NCBI GenBank assembly: GCA_020055645.1 | Contig: CM034547.1 | Location: 3,038,001-3,102,000 of the forward strand | DNA length: 64,000 bases | Source of the DNA: Tomocerus qinae | Taxonomy: Eukaryota; Arthropoda; Collembola; Entomobryomorpha; Tomoceridae | Direction of reading: 5' to 3' | Translations under genes and position numbers: made by a program | The notes under the pieces: model-generated | Told to the model about the DNA's origin: nothing | Seen by the model: only the letters and a program-made list of their open reading frames with translations | The model's database searches: none | Shown: positions 54,702 to 64,000 of the stretch, one piece after another | Numbering within the stretch: position 1 is the stretch's first letter | Layout: every line of letters starts with the position of its first letter

Positions 54702-57700
54702 ATGTCGAAAAATAAGTCAAAAATTCCGGTGAAATCTGCTCGCTCTCTTTTCCACGGCAATCTGAACTCAGATCCAATAAGTCTTCCCATGTCGATGGTC
54801 GGCGGAAATAACGGTGCGAAATTGACAAGGACGTCAATGATGATGCCTCCGGGCTTCTATCAATCTGTTCTCAAAAATAATACTGACAATTTAAAGAAAA
54901 TCGCACAGGGCAGGTTCACAGTTGGACCCAGTTACAGTCGCACAAGCAGTGGAAATAGCAGCGTCTTTAACCAAATCAGATTTAAAAAGGTTTTTTAAAA
55001 ACTAACATCACTAACAAATTTGACACCATTCGAAAATTTATTCTCTCCAACATAGTGCGCAGTAAAAAAAATAGGTCGAGTGTGAATCATCGCCACAGGC
55101 CACAAATCCTTTTTCCGAAAGTCAAACTTGTGGCCATTGGCTATTATTAGCTTTTAGTATATTAGGTTGTGCCTTGGCTTGGAAATGCATTATTAGAATA
55201 CTAACCTACTAATTGCAGGTTGTTTGTGTTCGGTAGTTTCATTTATTTTTTAATTTGGGCATAGGGGGATACCGTCTGGTTTCAAAATGAAACGACACAA
55301 ATATTTGAACCCGGTACAGTTCTGGAGTACCATCCTCGGGGAAACGTTTTGACCATCCAGAATCTTAAAGATGAAGTCTTCACAGTCGAAAATAACAATC
55401 ATGTCAAGAAAAGGACCGGAGACCTAAATCATAAAGATGAAGTTGGATTTAATGACATGATCTCCATGAGGTTCTAACAGCTCACAGCTATTTTTTTATA
55501 TCATTTAAAATTATTGTTCTGTTAATAAGTAATACTCACTGTTTGCATTATTATTCACAGTGACTTGACCGAACCGGCATTGCTGTGGAATGTCAAGACA
55601 CGCTATGAAAATGGAATCATTTATGTTAGTTCATTTATTTATTAAATTCTAGGTGTGCACTATTAAAATCACTATTTTGTGGAAATATTTTTAATACCTG
55701 TGATAATTTTAGACTTACGTGGGAAGTATTTTAATATCGGTAAACCCATACAAAATGTTTGACATTTACGGACTCCCGAACGTCAAAAAATATGAGGGAC
55801 GGGTTTTGGGAGCACTTGAACCGTAAGATTTATTTCTCATAATTGATTTACTGACGATTCTGAGCAAATATTTATCCACACTTTTGATATTTCAAACAGG
55901 CATTTGTTCAGTATCGGCTCGTCAGCCTACGACAGAATGAACAAGGATAATTCGTCACAAGTGATTGTTATCAGTGGCGAGTCTGGGAGCGGGAAAACAG
56001 AATCCACAAAATTAATAATGGGCTATTTGGCTCTTGTAAATAAATCCCCAAGTAATTTAATCACAGAACAAATCCTGGAAGCAAGTCCATTGCTGGAGTC
56101 TTTCGGAAACGCAAAAACAATTAAGAATGACAATTCCAGTCGTTTTGGAAAATTTATTCAAGTTTATTTTAATGGGTATGAAATATAAAAGTTTTATGTA
56201 TTCACACAGACAGAGGCATTTAATTATTATCATTATTTAATTATTATATTAAAATAGTCGTTCCAGTACAAGTATAATAACGGGTTCGCGAATAACGGAA
56301 TATTTACTGGAAAAGTCTCGCATTGTGACTCAAGCCAGTGAGGAACGAAATTATCACGTCTTCTACGAACTTCTCAAAGGACTGAATAAAGAAACGAAAG
56401 AGAAATACGGTTTGCTATCTCCGGAGAAATATTTTTATTTGAATCAAGGTGGGAGTTGTGTCATTCAAGGCAAAAACGACAAAGAAGATTTTGATGCTTT
56501 GCTTAGTGCCATGCAGATCCTCGGATTCAGTTCTGATGAACAGGATGGAATCTTCAGGATACTTTCTGCTGGTCAGTTTTCTTCCGAAAAACTATTTAAT
56601 ATTTCTTCCGCTCAGAATTAATTAGTTCCTTTTTACAGTTTTACACCTAGGAAATGTGTATTTCCACCGTAAAAGTCTGAAACATGGGCAAGAAGGAGTT
56701 GAAATCGGAAGTGATGCTGAAATTCAATGGATTGCCCATTTACTGGAACTGAATCCGGAAGGGATCCGAAAAGCCTTGACTACACGCACCACAGTAGCAA
56801 TATTTATTTTAATTTACAGATTTTAACGTTCATTAATTTATTGCAAAATGAGAAAAACGGTTAGATTGCTGCCAACGGAGTTCACGAAATGTATGAAAGT
56901 CCTTTCCCTAATGCGAAAATGCACGAAAAATTTTCCAAATTCTAATTGTGAAAAATTTGTATTGGGAAAAGAACTTGGAAAGTTTTTTGAGATCTTATTC
57001 CAGTTGGAAAATAACAAAAGCTTTTCGTGCGGCCCGTTTGCAATCCAGCCAAGGAAAAGATATCTTAATCGTTTTTTTACAAATAGGAGGCTAGAAATGA
57101 GAAAATGCTTTCGCCATTAACAATTGACCAAAGTCTTGACAGTCGAGATGCCATTGCCAAAGTTCTCTACTCGAATCTTTTCACGTGGCTCGTCCATCGA
57201 ATCAACAAAATCGTATTTAAAGGAGAGTCGTCTATCTCTATTAATATTCTGGACATTTTTGGATTTGAAGACTTCAAGGTTAATTGATTATTTATTTTTA
57301 AACATAATCTTAACACACTCCTTGATCTTAACTATCTTTGGACACATGCCGCACATACAACAGATTGCATTAATTTTGACACGTGTATTCACAGTCTAAT
57401 AAGCCTGTAGTTCAAAGCGTGAAGGAATTAACGAAAGTTTTGCTAAAACTCGTGTACAAGTTCATTAAAGATAATGCAACTATTTTTTATCGGTGTTAGG
57501 ATAACAGCTTCGAACAAATTTGCATTAACTACGCTAATGAAAGCCTGCAGCACTACTTAAACAAACATATTTTCAAACTGGAGCAAATGGAATACATGAA
57601 AGAAAAAATCGATTGGGTTCAAATCAACTACGAAGACAATCTACCTGTAATTAATCTACTTAGCAAAAAGCCGGTCGGAATTCTTCACCTTCTCGACGAC

Positions 57701-60700
57701 GAAAGCAATTTCCCCAAAGCTACTGTAAATTACTATTTTTCATAACTTTTCAGTTCGGAAAGTCGGCCTTCAATTTTGTATTCCGGATTTTTATCTATCT
57801 AGGACTTAAGCTTTTTGGAGAAGAGTCACTACAACCATGCGCTAAATGAGTATTACCTCCGACCAAGAATGGTAAGCTCTGAATTTGGAGTCAAACACTA
57901 CGCTGGTCCGGTCTGGTATAATGTTGATGGATTCCTTGACAAAAATCGAGATACTCTTCGTTCAGATGTTGTCAAACTCCTTCAGTCTTCCAGAAGCCAG
58001 GTAACCTTTTTCCAATTATTGGCAAATTGGCACTTGCAATTTTATGCTGTCTTTTGGCAAAAAATTACGTTAAATAATTATTAACTCAACCGTCTTTAAA
58101 AACAGAGCCAACTTTCCTAAATTCTAGATTAATTGATTTTTCAGTCTCTTAATTAAAGTAAAGCGAAAAAATTTGAAAGGATGTGATTAATTTTTTTTGT
58201 TTTTGCTGATAAAACTTCAGAAAATTAAATATCAATTAATAAAACAATTAATTTTTATCTAGATGATAAGCCGTATGGTGATGACGGGATTGAGCATTCC
58301 TCCAATGCATTCCAATAGCCGCAGGTCAAATGGGCGATTTATAACCATGAAGCCGAGAGCGCCTACCGTGGCGGCTAGATTTTGTGACAGCTTGTCCCAG
58401 TTGTTGGACTCAATCAGCAAATGTGATCCCTGGTTCGTTCGATGCATCAAACCCAACAATCAGAAAGCACCCATGACTCTTGATGTTTTCGTCGTCACTG
58501 AGCAATTAAGGTTTTCTGAATTTAAAAAAACAATTTGTATTTAAGGTTCATCTTTTAGCTTGCATGGAAAACTTGTCAACTTAGATTCCAAGATCCGGTC
58601 GTTCTACAACAGCTACAGAGTCGAAAAATACCTCGTTGAAAAGCTAAAGAAATAACTTGGTTCGTAAAGGTCCATAAGGTCGCAATTTTAATTGCATTAA
58701 CCACATATCCCCTCTTATGGGGAATCAGGGTACAGATATAAAGAATAACGGAACTTCACGAACCAAGTTATCATCCGACATTTCCAACGAGCTCTTATTT
58801 GACTTTGCAGCTGTTGTAGTTCAGCCTGTGGACAATCACAAAAGGTCAAATGATGACCCCATAACTAGACTAAATAAAAATCATGAATGTTATGAAATGA
58901 GATGGCCCTAGAAGTGCGAGCGTTGGTGTGTAGGTGGAAGGCTACCTAAGCTAGGCACTTCCATGTACATTGCATTGCACCTCTACATCACCAGCTAGAG
59001 CTACATTGCTACTTGCTACATTCACGGTTTTTATGGTGATTGAGCGGGTCTAACCAATGGTGCAAAATCTTAACTCTTATCTGAACTTCTGATATGCATT
59101 GCATATCAACAACAACAGCTAATAATACCTTTGCTTGCTGCATTTTGCATTCTTGGTATTCCTAGGCAGTGTTTGATGACCAGCCGTCTGGTTGGTTAAA
59201 ATGGCTGGCTAAACTGGCCAGCCGGCTTGTTGAAATTCTTGGTTAGGCAGAGGCTAAAATGGTCGAAATGGCTGAAATGACCAAAAACAGTCAAATAGGG
59301 CTATGTGAACTGAGAAAATCATCCTTGATTTGGCGGGAAATTTAAAAATCCATGATTTTTGGCCATTTTGGCCACTAGCCATTTCAGTCACTTTAGCCGG
59401 CTGGCTGGTCAAAATCATTTTTAGCAGGCTAAAATGGAACACTGTTCATGGGTTCGCCACCCAGTGCTCAGTGACTAGCCGGCTGATCGGATAAATTGGC
59501 TGGCTAAATTGGCTAGCCGGTTGGTTGAAATTCTTTATGAAAAATTTTAGATTCATTCAAATTTTGTTAGTTTTCGAATAAAAGTAAACTTTCGGACAGA
59601 ATCTATAACCACTGTACAGTAAACCGGATCAGTTTAAAAAAATATACATTCAGCTCAGATTTGGCCCATGAATCTCCATATTATAATCGTTGACTTGATA
59701 AAGCAATACATTTATCTGTATATATATTTATGTGGGTGTACCAGTGTTCCATTTTAGCCGACTAAAAGTGATTTTGACCAGCCAGCCGGCTAAAATGGCT
59801 AGTTGCCACAATGGCCAAATATCATGGTTTTGTAAATTTCTTCTAGTAAAGTATGATTTTCTCAATTTCAACCGGCCGGCCACTTAAGCCAGCCATTTAA
59901 GACAATTTAGCCACTGGTTAACAAAGAATTTCAACCGACCGGCCATTTTAGCCAGCCATTTTTCGGCTGGTCACCGAAAACGAAAACTAGTATAATAATA
60001 TTACTTGAAGAGTAACAACATCAACAAAATGCGTGTAATGTGTAACAAGACGATGGAGTGGAGGAGTGGAGGAGGGAGCCTTGAGCCTTGTATCAATATC
60101 AATATTGTTATCAACAATCAACATATAACAACTAATGCGTTGTAGTGGTCTGGTAAAGGTAACATATACTAAGAGGTGAAGTGGCGGTGGAGGGGTGACG
60201 ACGTCTGAACTCCCAACAGCTCCGGAGCTGTTGGGGTTGTTGGAGCTTGGAGCTGTTGGAGCTCCGGAGCTGTTGGGAGTTCAGACGTCGTCACCCCTCC
60301 ACCGCCACTTCACCTCTTAGTATATGTTACCTTTACCAGACCACTACAACGCATTAGTTGTTATATGTTGATTGTTGATAATAATATTGATATTGATACA
60401 AGGAAGGCTCAAGGCTCCCTCCTCCACTCTTCCACTCCATCGTCTTGTTACACATTACACGCATTTTGTTGATGTTGTTACTCTTCATGTAATATTATTA
60501 TACTAGTTTGGTTTGGAAAGACTCCAAACTCATTTGACCCCATGCGCCTATGTGAGAAATAAATGAACTTCTTGAGGAAGCTCAATCTCTCCATCGGCAC
60601 TTTTGATTTTTAAATGCGACACCTGGATAAGTAGTCAACAAGTGCATGCGTAGAAAAGCCTTAAGATTTTAATCTTATATTTTTGTGTATTTTCATTAAT

Positions 60701-63700
60701 ATTCATATATTTTTTTACATTTCGTAATTCAGATACAGCGGTATCCTTGAGACAATTAAGATCCGTAAACTGGGATACCCGATTCGTCAATCCTTTCAGA
60801 GTTTCACGCATCGGTACAAATGTCTGCTAAAAACCTTCAGTCGTCTGTCTTCGGACCGTGACTTAACCCGTCTTATCCTGAGCAACGAAAAAGATTACCA
60901 AATCGGATCAACTAAAGTATTTCTTCGAGAGTCTTTGGAGCAGAAGCTGGAGTCGAGCAGATATAACTTATTCAATAGAAGTGCAACGATAATTCAGTCA
61001 AATGTTCGATCATATTTATGCCGCAAGCGATATTTGAACTTTAAACAGTCAGCCATCAAAATCCAAAGTTTCTACCGAATGTTCTTGCGGAGGAAGGAGT
61101 TCAACACTTATAAACGGAAAGTTATCACTCTGCAGAGCTTTGTGAGAATGTGGATTGCCCGAGGACGCTATGTCAAAGCTTTGGAAATCAGCAAGAGGAA
61201 ACTCAAAGGTCAGCAAGGAAAATTCGACATGAGTCGGGCTGTTGCTGGAGTCAATCATTTGGAAATACCGGCCGAATTGGCTTTCATCCTTTCGAAATGC
61301 GAAGCAGGTTAGAAATTTTAGGAATTGTTCATACAAGCAATATTTAAACCATGATTTTTATGCTCGAGAATTCTGAAACCGTTAGCCCCTTATCTTGACA
61401 TTTTATGCGGGGTATTCGTAAATATGCACTAACTTATTTCGAAAATAAAAACATATTCTTACGATAATCTGTTGGACTTTTTTTTGGCAAATAAGCCTAC
61501 ATTTTAATATAGATGAAGATTCTGATTTTTAACTAATTTAATTTGCAGAACAAGAAAAGAAGCAGCCCGAGTTACAAAAACTGGCCCATTCCATAAATAG
61601 ATCGAAGCAGACCAACTACGAAATCAAAAATTTGACAAGCCAACACAATATGAAAAACTACGTGGACAAGAATTTGAAAACGAATATTTTCTCGATGAAA
61701 CGCGAACCGATTAGTAACCCTTTCCTCAATAACTCCCCACATGAAGAGAGCCTCACGATTTTCAAACTGATTCTCCGTTTCATGAACGACGGAAATTTGA
61801 ATGGGAGGAGAGAGCAGGCTCTGCTCAACTACATCGTGAACAAAGGGATCAACAACGTGAGTCTGCGGGACGAGATTTATGTGCAGCTAATGAACCAGAC
61901 TAAGAAGAACGAGAATCAAGAGAATTTGAACCGAGCCTATCTTTTGATCTGCTGCTGCATCTGCGCCTTCCCACCCAGCGAGAACCTCTACCCCTTCCTC
62001 TTGAAGTACTGTTCGGACAACGGCAACAATTTCGCCTACCCTTGTCAGAGCAAACTCCTGTCGATGGACTTGGATCTCAACCGATTCTACCCGCCCAGTT
62101 TGCTAGAAGTCAAAAGTATTCTCAACCGGGTCAATATAGCTGTTCACATTAACGAACGCAATTACCGCGTCGACTCTTGGGATTTTGTTGGAGAACTCGC
62201 AGATTACGCTGTCTCTGGAATTTGTGGAGAAGAGTCCAGGGGATGGAGTCTTGAGATTTGTGGTATTGTTTTAAATACTGTTACAGTTAACAATTATGAT
62301 TTAAATTTTATTGTATTACTATTGTTTCATTTTTTTGATTATCACTTTTCCAGATGTTGATAATACGGAGCTAAATAGCAGTGGTTATTTACTGGACCAC
62401 TTTTCCAGAAATGAGACTCTTGCTGGATTCCCTCGGACACAAACGATAGAGTTATTCCCCCGTCGCGAAGCTATCAAAAGCATGGGCACCCACAACCTGA
62501 GGCCTCTGAACCCGCCACCTGCCCCGCCCCCTGAAAAGCACATGCTGAGCCAAAGCAGTATTTTGAACGAAAGATATTTCGAAAGCAAGAAGTCCAAGTC
62601 TCTGGACAATATCTTAATGGAGGACAACTACAAAAGTCTGGGGTTGAGTTCCAGCAAACTGAACGATCGCTACCACTCTATTGAGAACTTGGACTTCAAG
62701 GAGAGTCAGAGTGTCATGGAGGACGAGATCGAGATCGAGTTGGGTGAGGAGAACGAGGACGACGACGACGAGGATGAAGATGATGTCGAGATGGATCTCC
62801 AGTCCACATCCGCATTCGTCCCTGTTGTCCGTAGTGGCAACCCTCGATTTATTAAGGCCACCAGCTACCATAGCAAAAAGAATTCAGTCGCCGGAAGCTA
62901 CTCCGGCTCGTCCAGGGCCTATATCGAAAGGTTTTTGATAATTATTTTTGTCATTTTTTACATTTTATGCTTTAGTTTGAGTCAAATTAAATTATTATTA
63001 TTTAAGAGGGAGACTTTTGGTCTTACCTTCATTTCTATCGCTATAATTAGGTAAAAGAGTTTGCTAAAAATGGAAAAATATATTGATTTGTTTGTTTTCA
63101 GATCCGATATAAAATCTTCAGCTTTGTCAGATACATCGGAGGCTCCTAGTTTGGCGTCGCACGTGCGTCGAGTCCGTGTCCCATCCCAAGCATCCGATGT
63201 TGATCAATTTCTGGACGACTTGTTTTCTCCAGTTTTGGACGGAAATCTTGATGACCTTTCAGATGCTCGAAGTCTGATAACAAGCATCAAAGGAGGCGGG
63301 CATATTCAAATCAACGAAAGAAACTTTTCACCCATCAACGAGAATCTTTTTGGCTACAACTCGCCATTTCAAGGAGGTCAGCAGTAATTTTATTAATTTA
63401 ATTGTGTAAGAACATTTTGTCCAGAACTGCTTTACTCGTGTTAGTCAGAGCTGCAGTTTTTGATACAAAATATTTTTACTTGTATATTTGGTATAGAAAT
63501 AGCTCACACGTCCAATTTGCAAAGGGCAGCTTTCCTCCAGTCGGCCATGGCGCAGAATATCCAGATCCAGCAGCAACTGATAGCTCAGAATAATGCTCTT
63601 CAACACATGCTCCAGCAACAGTTAAGTCTGGAAACGACGACGAACACAAACGAATCCCGCTTGACGCCCAGCAGCCACAAGAGCTCACGGGTGATTAGTC

Positions 63701-64000
63701 CGTCCAGCTTAGAGCTATCTGGGGCGTTCAATTCGCGGAAGAACTCTGAGGACGACAATAAACTTCATAGCAGCTCCAGCGAGAGTCCCCACATACCTCC
63801 ACCCCCTCCTCTACCCATGGACTTGATCGAGGGGCACCGCCCCTTCATGGATCCTTACGGCCGAGCCAAAACTGTCCGCATTGGCAAATGGCGGTGGCCG
63901 CCTGCTGCTGGAGAAGAACACATGTCGCCTGACAGCTTTCAGGAATTTAAAAACCGCCTGCAGGAAAAAAGAAAATTGGACGAATGGGGAGATGAAATTA
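54702..64000 (+). CDS. Myo15: Myosin XV-type unconventional myosin (Sisyphus/Myo10A-like), 5' part
   Basis: Sixteen phase-consistent exons: 54702-54989, 55265-55470, 55561-55624, 55713-55822, 55900-56175, 56258-56571, 56639-56793, 57087-57278, 57500-57724, 57803-58000, 58263-58510, 60733-61307, 61549-62262, 62354-62930, 63102-63376 and 63497-64000 (cut by the window edge); about 1640 aa visible. A basic, Ser-rich N-terminus of about 95 residues precedes the motor ([10 protein letters not shown]). The motor has P-loop GESGSGKT (about 249-256), switch [11 protein letters not shown], switch [10 protein letters not shown] and the FVRCIKPN actin-binding region. IQ-type repeats follow (about 840-920: [25 protein letters not shown]), then a MyTH4 domain (about 985-1180: [21 protein letters not shown]), a Glu/Asp-rich and Pro-rich linker, and [18 protein letters not shown]. 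It would be an actin-based motor carrying cargo into filopodia through its MyTH4-FERM tail, whose remainder (FERM, SH3) lies beyond the window. An in-frame ATG at 54537 would add a hydrophobic leader that is odd for a myosin, so I prefer 54702. Confidence 0.92.
56794..57086 (+). other. Myosin intron 7 with an open frame
   Basis: A 90-codon frame (56848-57120) runs through this intron and into exon 8 in the wrong phase. Its sequence is Lys/Phe-rich and unlike myosin. The splice ACA|GTAGCA to AATAG|GAGGC restores the motor ([20 protein letters not shown]), so I treat it as intron. Confidence 0.6.
58650..58775. repeat. Short MITE-like hairpin in myosin intron 11
   Basis: ATAACTTGGTTCGTAAAG (58653) and TTCACGAACCAAGTTATC (about 58754) are inverted ends of a segment of about 120 bp. 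No gene. Confidence 0.55.
59160..59983. repeat. GGCTAAAATGGC-type repeat cluster
   Basis: Many imperfect direct and inverted copies of phrases such as AGCCGGCTGGCTGGTCAAAA, TGGCTGGCTAAACTGGCCAG and GGCCATTTTAGCCAGCCATT. They form several nested inverted pairs and are the same family as 16790-17000. All lie inside intron 11 of the myosin gene. Confidence 0.75.
59984..60509. repeat. 526-bp near-perfect palindrome in myosin intron
   Basis: AAACTAGTATAATAATATTA at 59984 returns inverted ending at 60509. The two arms of about 240 bp match almost base for base, through GGTAACATATACTAAGAGGTG and ACGACGTCTGAACTCCCAAC, to a centre near 60246 built of GAGCTGTTGG / GCTCCGGAGC motifs. There is almost no spacer. 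No coding capacity. Confidence 0.92.

Noticed and set aside
56848..57120. 90-codon frame in myosin intron 7 as an extra motor insert
   Set aside because: It would disrupt a conserved junction of the motor domain, and the splice signals bypass it in phase.
62385..62938. Minus-strand and off-frame ORFs over the myosin linker exon
   Set aside because: Shadows of the Asp/Glu-rich coding sequence; the myosin frame is continuous through both splice junctions.
1..64000. tRNA, rRNA or CRISPR genes
   Set aside because: No T-arm GGTTCRANYCC context with a foldable cloverleaf, no rRNA core sequence and no spacer-repeat array was seen; the regular arrays present are satellites or foldback units.

Overview
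The window looks like AT-rich arthropod nuclear DNA. The genes are split by GT-AG introns, their best family matches are animal and specifically arthropod (ARID2/BAP170, LAMP, an EPN/WND C-type lectin, myosin XV/Sisyphus), and most of the rest is transposon and inverted-repeat sequence. I cannot name the species. No rRNA, tRNA or CRISPR was recognised, and there is no prokaryote-like gene organisation.

Layout. (1) 138-2641 is a 2.5 kb foldback element whose arms are tandem 144-bp units. (2) 3134-12004, plus strand, holds the last three recognisable exons of an ARID2/BAP170-type gene (PBAF/PBAP chromatin remodelling). Its 7.8 kb intron is almost entirely mobile DNA: two nested palindromes (3943-5546), then a TIR transposon (5591-11479) with an intact 588-aa DUF7869-like candidate transposase. 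That element's left TIR is interrupted by a P-like element with an intact, five-exon, 756-aa THAP/DDE transposase. (3) 12005-23999 has no gene I can support. It holds foldbacks, a (TA)n tract, 40-bp and 20-bp repeat arrays, a TIR-bounded segment at 19300-22040 and a retroposon-like tail. (4) 24059-27537, minus strand, is a complete five-exon LAMP-family gene of 277 aa ending in a GYxxV lysosomal sorting motif. (5) 27538-34390 is intergenic with at least six MITE or foldback structures. (6) 34393-36621, minus, is the 3' part of a gene for a Pro/Asn/Gln-rich repetitive protein of unknown function. (7) 38912-43735, minus, is a C-type lectin of the EPN/WND class, four exons visible, 5' exon not found. 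(8) 54702-64000, plus, is the 5' half of a myosin XV (Sisyphus/Myo10A-type) gene, 16 exons running off the right edge: motor, IQ motifs, MyTH4 and proline-rich linker. One intron carries a 526-bp near-perfect palindrome.

The host genes have no shared pathway that I can see: chromatin remodelling, lysosome, a putative structural protein, carbohydrate recognition, and an actin motor. The strongest candidates for something undescribed are the DUF7869 TIR element, and the P-like element whose roughly 340-bp terminal repeats contain a second, damaged copy of its own THAP exon. All exon boundaries below were worked out by hand from splice signals, reading-phase agreement and family resemblance. No database search was possible.
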